A stretch of DNA of 34,028 nt, taken from assembly GCA_017522795.1 (NCBI GenBank), contig JAFWXZ010000035.1, positions 1 to 34,028 on the forward strand. Direction: 5' to 3'. The notes beneath the pieces are model-generated. The model worked only from the letters and a program-made list of their open reading frames with translations, searched no databases and was not told the DNA's origin. This DNA comes from Clostridia bacterium. GTDB lineage: Bacteria; Bacillota; Clostridia; Oscillospirales; CAG-272. Position 1 is the first letter of the stretch. Every line of letters begins with the position of its first letter. This document shows, in pieces, positions 14,915-22,220 of the stretch. Position numbers and translations under genes: made by a program.

Positions 14915-15868
14915 ATGGCAGAAAGAAAGGCAACCAGAGATGGTTTTGGCGCGGCTCTTGCCGAGCTTGGCGAAAAGTATGATTTTCTTGTTCTTGACGC
15001 GGACCTTGCGGCCGCAACCAAGACGGGTATGTTTAAAAAGAAATTTCCCGACAGATTTTTCGACTGCGGTATCGCGGAGGGAAATATGATGGGCGTTGCG
15101 GCAGGACTTGCAGCCACTGGAAAAAAGGTGTTTGCGGCAAGCTTTGCAATGTTCTCGGCAGGCAGATCCTACGAGCAGATCAGAAATTCCATCGGATATC
15201 CCCATCTTAACGTTAATATAGTAGGCACCCACGCCAGCATCACCGTAGGTGAGGACGGCGCTACACACCAGTGCAACGAGGACCTTGCGCTTATGCGTAA
15301 TATCCCCGGTATGACGGTTATCTGTCCTGCCGATGCTACCGAGGCGTTTGCTGCGGTAGAGGCTGTCCTTAATCACGACGGTCCCTGTTATCTGAGATTC
15401 GGCAGATATCCCGTTCCCAACCTCACCCCCGAGCTTTTACCCGACTACAAGTTTGAGATAGGTAAGGGCATAGTTTATCGAGAGGGAAGCGACGTCACCA
15501 TCGTTGCCAACGGCTATATGGTGCATCTTGCGCTTGAGGCAGCAGATATTCTTAAGTCTGAGGGCATCTCGGCTGAGGTTATAAATATCCACACCTTCAA
15601 GCCCTTTGATGCTGAGCTTGTCGTAGCATCTGCAAAGAAAACAGGTGCTATCGTCACCGCCGAGGAGCATAGCATTAAGGGCGGTCTCGGTTCTGCGGCT
15701 TGTGAGGCTGTCTGCGAGAAATATCCCGTTCCCGTTCTCCGCGTCGGCGTGGAGGATAAATTCGGCAGAAGCGGTCAGGTGCCCGAGCTTCTCGAGCTTT
15801 ACGGACTTACCGCCGAGAATATTGCGGCTAAGGCAAGGTTTGCAATCTCAATGAAGTCGTCTAAATAA
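14915..15868 (+). CDS. Transketolase, C-terminal subunit
   Basis: The 317-residue protein carries the pyrimidine-binding and C-terminal domains of transketolase. DADLAAATKTGMF and FDCGIAEGNMMGVAAGLA (about 49-66) include the Glu expected to activate the TPP aminopyrimidine ring. GEDGATHQCNEDLALMRNIP and PCYLRFGR are also typical. I place the start at ATG 14915, which has GGTGA 5 nt upstream; an in-frame TTG at 14903 would add four residues and is weaker. The protein acts in the cytoplasm as a complex with the upstream gene product. A related dihydroxyacetone- or DXP-synthase-like activity cannot be excluded from sequence, but the split layout favours transketolase. Confidence 0.94.
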   Translation: MAERKATRDGFGAALAELGEKYDFLVLDADLAAATKTGMFKKKFPDRFFDCGIAEGNMMGVAAGLAATGKKVFAASFAMFSAGRSYEQIRNSIGYPHLNVNIVGTHASITVGEDGATHQCNEDLALMRNIPGMTVICPADATEAFAAVEAVLNHDGPCYLRFGRYPVPNLTPELLPDYKFEIGKGIVYREGSDVTIVANGYMVHLALEAADILKSEGISAEVINIHTFKPFDAELVVASAKKTGAIVTAEEHSIKGGLGSAACEAVCEKYPVPVLRVGVEDKFGRSGQVPELLELYGLTAENIAAKARFAISMKSSK

Positions 15869-15915
15869 CGGAATATCCGACTAAAATACAGTTGCAGAAA
15901 AGAGAGGATATAAAA

Positions 15916-16614
15916 ATGAAGCGTATTTTACTTAAGCTGTCCGGTGAGGCTCTTGCCGGCGCGAATAAAGAAATATATGATATGACCTTCGTTGATAAGG
16001 TTGCCGCGGCGATCAAGGAGTGTGCCGATAAGGGACACGAGCTTGCGGTCGTTGTTGGCGCAGGTAACATATGGCGCGGCAGAGCGGGCGGTGATATGGA
16101 TCGCACCGATGCTGACCGTATGGGTATGCTTGCCACCGTTATCAACGCCATCTGCCTAAAGGATGCGCTCACACGCGTGGGTGCCGAGGCTGTGGTTATG
16201 ACCGCGATTCCCATGCACCCCTTTGCCGAGAGCTATTCATCCCAGGCGGCGAAGGAGGCTCTCTCTGCAGGTAAGGTTGTCGTTTTCGGCGCAGGCCTCG
16301 GCATTCCCTTCCTGTCTACCGATACTGCGGGCGCTGTCAGAGCGGCTGAGATCGAGGCTGACGCTATCCTTATGGCGAAAAACGTCGATTACATCTACGA
16401 TGACGATCCCAGAAAGAATTCTAAGGCCAAGCCTATCAAGCAGATCAAGGCATCCGAGGTTCTTGCGAGAAATCTTCAGGCTATGGACGCTACCGCTACC
16501 GCCTTCTGTCTGTCTGCGGGTATGCCCGTAAAGCTCTTTGGACTTAAAGCTGCTGAGGATATCGTGAGTGCGGTCACCGAGGGTAAGTGCGGTACCGTTA
16601 TCAGCGCGGAATAA
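15916..16614 (+). CDS. pyrH: Uridylate kinase (UMP kinase)
   Basis: UMP kinase phosphorylates UMP to UDP with ATP, feeding pyrimidine nucleotide and UDP-sugar synthesis. The 232-residue protein has the amino-acid-kinase start KRILLKLSGEAL (2-13), the VVVGAGNIWRG loop (about 45-55), the UMP-binding region DADRMGMLATVINA (about 64-77) and the late LMAKNVDYIYDDDPRKN segment. I chose ATG 15916, which begins the conserved domain and is preceded by AGAGAGGA; upstream ATG codons in frame would add eight residues. It lies 47 nt after the transketolase subunit with no terminator between, and directly before frr as in most Firmicutes. The upstream tsf gene usual in this neighbourhood is missing. Confidence 0.97.
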   Translation: MKRILLKLSGEALAGANKEIYDMTFVDKVAAAIKECADKGHELAVVVGAGNIWRGRAGGDMDRTDADRMGMLATVINAICLKDALTRVGAEAVVMTAIPMHPFAESYSSQAAKEALSAGKVVVFGAGLGIPFLSTDTAGAVRAAEIEADAILMAKNVDYIYDDDPRKNSKAKPIKQIKASEVLARNLQAMDATATAFCLSAGMPVKLFGLKAAEDIVSAVTEGKCGTVISAE

Positions 16615-16665
16615 TTATGTACATAAAATTAATATAATAAATATAACTGAAAGGTGTATAATGAT

Positions 16666-17220
16666 ATGAAGCTTGACACTAAATTCTATGAAGAAAAAAT
16701 GAAGAAGACGATCCACTCCTACTCGGAGAATCTTTCTACCATCAGAGCAGGAAGAGCAAATCCTGACGTACTTAAGAAGATCGCTGTTGATTACTACGGC
16801 TCTCCCACACCCATCTCCTCTATCGCGGAGATCAAGGTGACCGATGCTCGTACTCTTACCATCACCGCTTGGGATAAGTCCATTATGAAGGGCATTGAGA
16901 AGGCTATTCTCACCTCCGATCTTGGCATTAATCCTCAGAACGACGGTAGCTGCATCCGCCTTTCCTTCCCCCCTATGACCGAGGAGCGCAGAAAGGATCT
17001 CTCCAAGCAGATCTCCAAGATGGGCGAGGATGCGAAGGTTGCAGTTCGTAACATCCGCCGCGACGCTAACGATAAGATCAAGGCTGATAAGAAGAACTCC
17101 GTAATGACCGAGGATGAGGCAAAGCAGTCTGATAAGCTTGTTCAGGACCTTACCGATAAGTTCATCAAGGAGATTGATGGCATTACAGCAACTAAGACTA
17201 AGGAAATAATGGAGATTTAA
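16666..17220 (+). CDS. frr: Ribosome recycling factor
   Basis: RRF splits post-termination ribosomes together with EF-G. At 184 residues it has the family's normal length and its hallmarks: the helix with LSTIRAGRANPDVL (about 27-40), YYGSPTPISSIAEI, the NDGSCIRLSFPPMTEERRKDL segment given here only as a landmark around residues 90-110, and a C-terminal helix running to the end. The ATG at 16666 has GAAAGGTG 9 nt upstream; the GTG at 16654 lies within that ribosome site and is rejected as a start. It sits 51 nt after pyrH and 24 nt before uppS. Confidence 0.97.
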   Translation: MKLDTKFYEEKMKKTIHSYSENLSTIRAGRANPDVLKKIAVDYYGSPTPISSIAEIKVTDARTLTITAWDKSIMKGIEKAILTSDLGINPQNDGSCIRLSFPPMTEERRKDLSKQISKMGEDAKVAVRNIRRDANDKIKADKKNSVMTEDEAKQSDKLVQDLTDKFIKEIDGITATKTKEIMEI

Positions 17221-17244
17221 GATCTCACGAAAGAGGGTTACTCG

Positions 17245-17976
17245 TTGAGTAAGTTAAAGGATACCTCTGTTGAGGGGAATAATAAAATAAACTCCGTTGC
17301 CATAATTATGGACGGCAACGGCAGATGGGCAAAGAAAAGAGGACTTTCGCGCACCGAGGGGCATCGGGCGGGGGCAAAGGTTATTTCAACCGTTATTAAG
17401 CTATTTCGTGAATACGGCGTTCATCATCTGACTCTCTACGCCTTTTCTACTGAGAATTGGAAAAGACCGAGGGAGGAGGTAGATGCAATAATGGAGCTTA
17501 TCTATTTCTATATTGACGAGCACGTGATCCCCGCAATAAAGGAGCAGGGAGATCTATGCGTTAAATTTATAGGTGACAAGTCTGCTCTCCCCAAAAGCCT
17601 GCGTGAAAAGTGTATAGAAGCGGAGGAGCTTGCAAAGGATAGACCCTTCGTATGCAACGTTGCGCTGAATTACGGCGGCAGGGATGAGATAATCCACGCC
17701 GCAAACCGCGCTATAGCCGATGGACATACCTTGCTTTCCGAGGAGCTTTTATCTCGCTATATGTACACTTATCCATCTCCCGATCCCGATATGATAATCA
17801 GGACGGGGGGCGACCTGCGTATATCCAATTTTCTCCTGTGGCAGAGCGCGTATTCAGAGCTTATAGTCATTGATACCCTATGGCCCGACTTTAGTAGATC
17901 AGACGTTGACAGATGCGTGACTGAATATTTTTCAAGGCACCGCAGATTCGGCGGTCTTGATCCCGAGGACCAGTAA
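17245..17976 (+). CDS. uppS: Undecaprenyl diphosphate synthase (cis-prenyltransferase)
   Basis: UppS extends farnesyl diphosphate with isopentenyl diphosphate to undecaprenyl diphosphate, the lipid carrier for peptidoglycan and other surface polymers. The 243-residue protein shows AIIMDGNGRWAKKRG (about 19-33; catalytic Asp23), GHRAGAKV, TLYAFSTENWKRP (about 63-75), NYGGRDEI and the terminal IRTGGDLRISNFLLWQSAY segment (about 184-202). The start is a TTG at 17245 with GAGGG about 8 nt upstream; there is no ATG before the catalytic motif other than the one inside it. The gene belongs to the isoprenoid and envelope part of the operon, and dxr and ispG downstream supply its precursors. Confidence 0.97.
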   Translation: MSKLKDTSVEGNNKINSVAIIMDGNGRWAKKRGLSRTEGHRAGAKVISTVIKLFREYGVHHLTLYAFSTENWKRPREEVDAIMELIYFYIDEHVIPAIKEQGDLCVKFIGDKSALPKSLREKCIEAEELAKDRPFVCNVALNYGGRDEIIHAANRAIADGHTLLSEELLSRYMYTYPSPDPDMIIRTGGDLRISNFLLWQSAYSELIVIDTLWPDFSRSDVDRCVTEYFSRHRRFGGLDPEDQ

Positions 17977-17998
17977 AGTGAGGCAATAACAAGTTAAA

Positions 17999-18844
17999 AT
18001 GAAAAACAGATTATTAACGTCAGCAGGAATTATATTTTTCGGTCTGCTGTTGGTTATCTTTTCAGAGCATATCGTATTCCCGATTGCTCTTGCGGCGCTT
18101 ACCGTTATCGCGTTGTTTGAAATACTTAGAGTTATGGGGACGCATAAGAAATGGGCGCTGTCTATCCCCGCCTATATTCTTGGCGCAGCATTCCCATCTC
18201 TTGCTTATTTTGTAAGGGGAGAGAATACTTTGGTATTTCTTCTCGCTTTGGCGGCAGCTATGTTCGTATATATGATGTGGCTTATGGCAGTCAGCGTGTT
18301 CTCAAAGGGAAATATTCCGTTTTCGCGTATATCCGAGGCATTCGTTGCGGTACTTTACGTCACCGTTTCCTTTACCTCGCTCTCTCTGATCAGATATCTT
18401 GACCGAAGCATTGGAGTATATTTCGTGGTTCTCCCCTTCGTGATCTCCTGGATCTGCGATGTTTTTGCATATTTCACGGGATCTCTTATCGGCAAGCATA
18501 AGCTGATACCGGAGGTCAGTCCGAAAAAGACCGTTGAGGGCGCGATCGGCGGCGTGGTATTTGCTGCTATTGCCTGCGCGGTATACGGCCTTGGTCTTGA
18601 TCTTTTCATCGCAGATATGAAGGTGAACTACTTGACCCTCGTTCTTTTCGGCTTGATTCTCTCGGTCGTATCCCAGCTTGGCGACCTTACTGCCTCGCTT
18701 ATTAAGCGCGAGTACGGTGTGAAGGATTACGGCAGAATTTTTCCCGGTCACGGCGGAATTATGGACAGATTTGACTCGGTCCTTGCGGTGTCCACCGTTC
18801 TACTTATACTTACGCTTATTTTTCCACCCTTTACACTCGCATGA
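17999..18844 (+). CDS. cdsA: Phosphatidate cytidylyltransferase (CDP-diglyceride synthase)
   Basis: CdsA makes CDP-diacylglycerol from phosphatidic acid and CTP, the branch point of phospholipid synthesis. The 281-residue protein has about eight hydrophobic segments and the family signature near the C-terminus: SPKKTVEGAIGGV (about 173-185), SQLGDLTASLIKRE and the RIFPGHGGIMDRFDS motif (about 245-259) with its metal-binding Asp. The ATG at 17999 lies 22 nt after the uppS stop. Its ribosome site is weak (GTGAGG, well spaced away), so translation may be coupled to uppS. A terminator-like hairpin follows directly, before dxr. Confidence 0.95.
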   Translation: MKNRLLTSAGIIFFGLLLVIFSEHIVFPIALAALTVIALFEILRVMGTHKKWALSIPAYILGAAFPSLAYFVRGENTLVFLLALAAAMFVYMMWLMAVSVFSKGNIPFSRISEAFVAVLYVTVSFTSLSLIRYLDRSIGVYFVVLPFVISWICDVFAYFTGSLIGKHKLIPEVSPKKTVEGAIGGVVFAAIACAVYGLGLDLFIADMKVNYLTLVLFGLILSVVSQLGDLTASLIKREYGVKDYGRIFPGHGGIMDRFDSVLAVSTVLLILTLIFPPFTLA

Positions 18845-18853
18845 CAATAAAGC

Positions 18854-18891
18854 GCCGCTCTTGCTTATACCATTAGGCAAGCGCGGCTTTT
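18854..18891 (+). terminator. Terminator-like hairpin between cdsA and dxr
   Basis: GCCGCTCTTGC (18854-18864) pairs with GCAAGCGCGGC (18877-18887) with one mismatch and a 12-nt loop, followed by four T. It lies only 15 nt before dxr, whose ribosome site (CGGAG) follows it. It may be a partial terminator or an RNA-processing site that tunes the downstream genes. Confidence 0.7.
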
Positions 18892-18906
18892 AATCCCGGA
18901 GCTTTT

Positions 18907-20055
18907 ATGACGAAAACAATTGCCGTTCTTGGCGCAACCGGCTCCGTCGGTATGCAATCTATCGACGTTGCCCGCCAAAGAGGATATAAAATAGACTTTT
19001 TCAGCGCGGGCAGAAACTCAGCCCTCGCCGAGCGACTTGCCCGTGAGATACGTCCCGCGGCGGTTGCTATGGCAGATATGCGCGCCGCCGCCGAGCTTAA
19101 ATACCGCCTGCGCGACACCTCTGTTAAGGTGCTTGCAGGTGAGGCAGGCATATGCGACGGAATAGCAGGTAGCTCTGCCGATACAGTGGTCAATGCCATA
19201 CTTGGTAAGGCGGGACTTGCCCCCACCCTCGCAACTATCGAGGCGGGGAAGCGGCTCGCCCTTGCAAACAAGGAATCGCTTGTTATCGCAGGTAACATCG
19301 TAATGAGTCACGCTCGTAAAATGGGCGTCAAGATCATTCCCGTTGACAGCGAGCATTCAGCCATATTCCAGTCGCTTCACGCAGGTCATCCTTCGGAGAT
19401 AAGGCGACTGATACTTACCGCATCGGGCGGACCGTTCTATGGAAAGAGCAGGGTAGAGCTTGAAAATATCACCCTTGCCGACACCCTTGCTCACCCCACC
19501 TGGAAAATGGGGAAAAAGATCACCGTAGATTCCGCCACCCTTATGAATAAGGGCTTTGAGATCATTGAGGCAGCCCATCTTTTTGGCGTCTCACCCGATA
19601 AGATAGAGGTGGTCATCCACCGCGAGAGCATACTGCACTCTGCCGTGGAATATATTGACAACAGTATTATAGGCGAGTTCTCTCTGCCCGATATGCGTAT
19701 GTGCGTTCAGTACGCCGTCGATTACCCCGAGAGATGTGAGAGTGCGGCTGCACCCCTTGATCTGTTTGCCCTTGGTAAAATGACCTTTGCAAAGCCGGAT
19801 ACATCGGCGTTTCCCCTGCTTGATATGGCGCGCCGCGCCTACTTCGCGGGTGGGGCCTGCCCCGCAGTGCTGAATGCCGCCGACGAGGTAGCCGTAGCCG
19901 CATTCCTTGAGGAGAAAATCCGCTTTGCCGACATACCCCGCGTCGTAATGAACACCTACGATATGATGGGTGGCGCAAGATATGCCACCTCGCTTTCGGA
20001 TATCCTCGCCGCCGACAAGGAGGCAAGAAGGATAGCCGAGGGTTATATAAAATAA
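18907..20055 (+). CDS. dxr: 1-deoxy-D-xylulose 5-phosphate reductoisomerase
   Basis: Dxr converts DXP to MEP with NADPH, the first committed step of the MEP isoprenoid pathway. The 382-residue protein starts with the NADPH-binding motif AVLGATGSVGMQSID (about 5-19) and has LANKESLVIAG (about 119-129), the PVDSEHSAIFQ metal-binding region (about 147-157), the flexible-loop SGGPFYG segment, HPTWKMGKKITVDSATLMNK (about 198-217) and HRESILHSAVEY. All expected catalytic regions are visible. The ATG at 18907 has CGGAG 5 nt upstream. A hairpin lies between it and cdsA. The pathway partner ispG lies two genes downstream. Confidence 0.97.
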   Translation: MTKTIAVLGATGSVGMQSIDVARQRGYKIDFFSAGRNSALAERLAREIRPAAVAMADMRAAAELKYRLRDTSVKVLAGEAGICDGIAGSSADTVVNAILGKAGLAPTLATIEAGKRLALANKESLVIAGNIVMSHARKMGVKIIPVDSEHSAIFQSLHAGHPSEIRRLILTASGGPFYGKSRVELENITLADTLAHPTWKMGKKITVDSATLMNKGFEIIEAAHLFGVSPDKIEVVIHRESILHSAVEYIDNSIIGEFSLPDMRMCVQYAVDYPERCESAAAPLDLFALGKMTFAKPDTSAFPLLDMARRAYFAGGACPAVLNAADEVAVAAFLEEKIRFADIPRVVMNTYDMMGGARYATSLSDILAADKEARRIAEGYIK

Positions 20056-20073
20056 ATTTCAGGAGAAAAACAG

Positions 20074-21114
20074 TTGAATTTAGTACAAACCGTAATAATA
20101 GCTATCTTTGTTTTCGGCTTTTTGATATTCATCCACGAATTTGGTCACTACATTTTTGCAAGAATCTTTAAGGTCACTATCACCGAGTTTTCTATCGGTA
20201 TGGGACCGAAGCTCGTTTGGTACGATTCCAAGAAGACGGGCATCAAGTACGCTCTTTCCGCCATTCCATTCGGTGGCTATGTTGCCATGGTTGGCGAGGA
20301 CAGCGAAAGCGACGATCCCAACGCATTTAATAAAAAGCCCGCCTGGCAGAGACTTATTATCACCGTAGCAGGTGCCACTGTTAATATTATCGCTGGAATT
20401 ATCGCTATAATCATTCTCGCCTCTATGGTAGATTTCGGTGGCACCACCGTTGCCGCATTTCCTGAGACCGAGTATATCATCTCCTCTGCCGACTCGGGAC
20501 TTGAGGTTGGTGATAAGATTATTAAGGTAAACGGCAACAGGGTCACAATCCTTGACGAGCTTTCCTACGAGATTATGCGAAACGGACATAAGCCGGTTGA
20601 CCTTACCGTTATTCGTGACGGAAGGGAAATTACTCTTGAGGACGTTAAATTCCCCACCGATACAGAGCAGGAGCAGCTCTTCGGTATTATGGACTTCCAG
20701 GTCTATGCCGAAAAAAAGACAGTTGGTAGCGTCCTCGGCTATTCCGCATCGAAGGCGGTTCTTATCGTAAGAATGTGCTGGGAGTCTATCTTTGATCTTA
20801 TCACGGGCAGATATACCGTTGCCGCGGTGTCAGGCCCTATCGGAATCGGCGAGGTTATCGGGGAGGCAGCAAGCCAGGGAGCAGCGCCTCTGCTCAGCAT
20901 TGCCGCGCTTATCAGCATTAACCTCGGTGTAATGAACCTTCTTCCCATTCCCGCCCTCGACGGTGGCAAATGCCTTCTTATTCTCGTTGAGATGATCACG
21001 AGAAAGAAGCTTCCCGCTGATATTGAGGCAAAGATAAATGCCGTCAGCCTTGCGATTTTGCTCGGCCTCTCGGCGATAATTATGGTAAAGGACGTTATCG
21101 GACTCTTTAACTGA
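20074..21114 (+). CDS. rseP: RseP/RasP-type site-2 membrane metalloprotease
   Basis: An M50 intramembrane zinc protease that cuts membrane-anchored anti-sigma factors and signal peptide remnants. The 346-residue protein has HEFGH in its first membrane helix (residues 21-25; zinc ligands His21 and His25, catalytic Glu22). A central PDZ domain (about 120-205) contains GLEVGDKIIKVNGN, and the C-terminal membrane region carries the third zinc ligand in LPIPALDGGK (about 290-299). The start is TTG at 20074 with AGGAG 8 nt upstream. The gene sits between dxr and ispG as in most Firmicutes. No anti-sigma factor substrate is encoded in the window. Confidence 0.96.
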   Translation: MNLVQTVIIAIFVFGFLIFIHEFGHYIFARIFKVTITEFSIGMGPKLVWYDSKKTGIKYALSAIPFGGYVAMVGEDSESDDPNAFNKKPAWQRLIITVAGATVNIIAGIIAIIILASMVDFGGTTVAAFPETEYIISSADSGLEVGDKIIKVNGNRVTILDELSYEIMRNGHKPVDLTVIRDGREITLEDVKFPTDTEQEQLFGIMDFQVYAEKKTVGSVLGYSASKAVLIVRMCWESIFDLITGRYTVAAVSGPIGIGEVIGEAASQGAAPLLSIAALISINLGVMNLLPIPALDGGKCLLILVEMITRKKLPADIEAKINAVSLAILLGLSAIIMVKDVIGLFN

Positions 21115-21118
21115 AAAT

Positions 21119-22195
21119 ATGAAATATAACGATTACAGAAGACAGAGCAGGGCGGTGCAGGTTGGCAGCCTTACTATTGGTGGCAGCTCCCCGATCTCTG
21201 TTCAGTCTATGACAAATACCGACACACACGATGCCTTGGCAACCTATAACCAGGTGCTTCGTCTTGCCGAGGCGGGCTGTGACGTGGTTCGCATCACCGC
21301 TCCCGACGTCGAGTCGGTAAATACCTTCCGTCTGCTCCGCGAGAGAGGGATAACTATTCCCCTCGTGGCAGATATTCACTTTGATTATAAAATAGCTATC
21401 GCCGCAGCAGAGGCTGGGGTTGATAAGATACGCATAAATCCCGGCAACATCGGCTCGCGCGATAAGATCCGCGAGGTCGTAAGGGCGTGCCGCGAGTATT
21501 CCGTACCCATCAGGATCGGTGTGAATTCGGGCTCGCTTGAGGAGAGCATTTTAAAGAAATACGGATCTCCCACAGCCGATGCTCTTGCCGAGTCGGCGCT
21601 CTATCACGCGTCTCTTCTTCGTGAATTTGACTTTGAGGATATTATCATATCGGTAAAGTCCTCGGAAGTCCAGACGATGATAGGCGCGAACCGTATTTTA
21701 GCCGAGAGGTGCGACTATCCCCTCCACCTTGGTGTCACCGAGGCAGGAGCACGCGAGCGCGCGCTTATTAAAAGCAGCATCGGTGTCGGCACTCTTCTTG
21801 CCGAGGGCATTGGCGATACTATCCGCATATCCCTGACCGACGATCCCGTAGAGGAGATCCGCGCCGCAAGAGCTATTCTCGACGCGCTTTCTCTGTCGGA
21901 TAAACGCGGTATGGACATCATTTCCTGCCCCACCTGCGGCAGGACGAAGATCGATCTTATATCGCTTCTTTCGGAGTTTGAGAGCAGGGTAAAGCAGGAA
22001 GGGCTTGAAAATAAAAGCATAAAGGTTGCCCTGATGGGCTGCGCGGTAAACGGTCCCGGCGAGGCGCGTGAGGCTGATATTGGTATCGCGGGCGGCAAGG
22101 GCGAGGCTCTCCTCTTTAAACGAGGCGAGATCATTAAAAAAATAAAGGAAGACAGTCTTATTGATACTCTTATCGAGGAGATAAAGAGGATGTAA
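21119..22195 (+). CDS. ispG: 4-hydroxy-3-methylbut-2-enyl diphosphate synthase (IspG/GcpE)
   Basis: IspG reduces MEcPP to HMBPP using a 4Fe-4S cluster, the penultimate step of the MEP pathway. The 358-residue protein has PISVQSMTNTDTHD (about 25-38) in the TIM barrel and cluster-binding Cys residues in SCPTCGRTKIDL (about 263-274) and GCAVNGPGEA (about 305-314). Its ATG is 4 nt after the rseP stop and lacks a good ribosome site, which points to translational coupling. The Fe-S cluster requirement links it to the nifS/nifU pair at 31575-33219. Confidence 0.97.
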   Translation: MKYNDYRRQSRAVQVGSLTIGGSSPISVQSMTNTDTHDALATYNQVLRLAEAGCDVVRITAPDVESVNTFRLLRERGITIPLVADIHFDYKIAIAAAEAGVDKIRINPGNIGSRDKIREVVRACREYSVPIRIGVNSGSLEESILKKYGSPTADALAESALYHASLLREFDFEDIIISVKSSEVQTMIGANRILAERCDYPLHLGVTEAGARERALIKSSIGVGTLLAEGIGDTIRISLTDDPVEEIRAARAILDALSLSDKRGMDIISCPTCGRTKIDLISLLSEFESRVKQEGLENKSIKVALMGCAVNGPGEAREADIGIAGGKGEALLFKRGEIIKKIKEDSLIDTLIEEIKRM

Positions 22196-22220
22196 TAAGC
22201 AGGTAAAACAGGAGTAGAAA

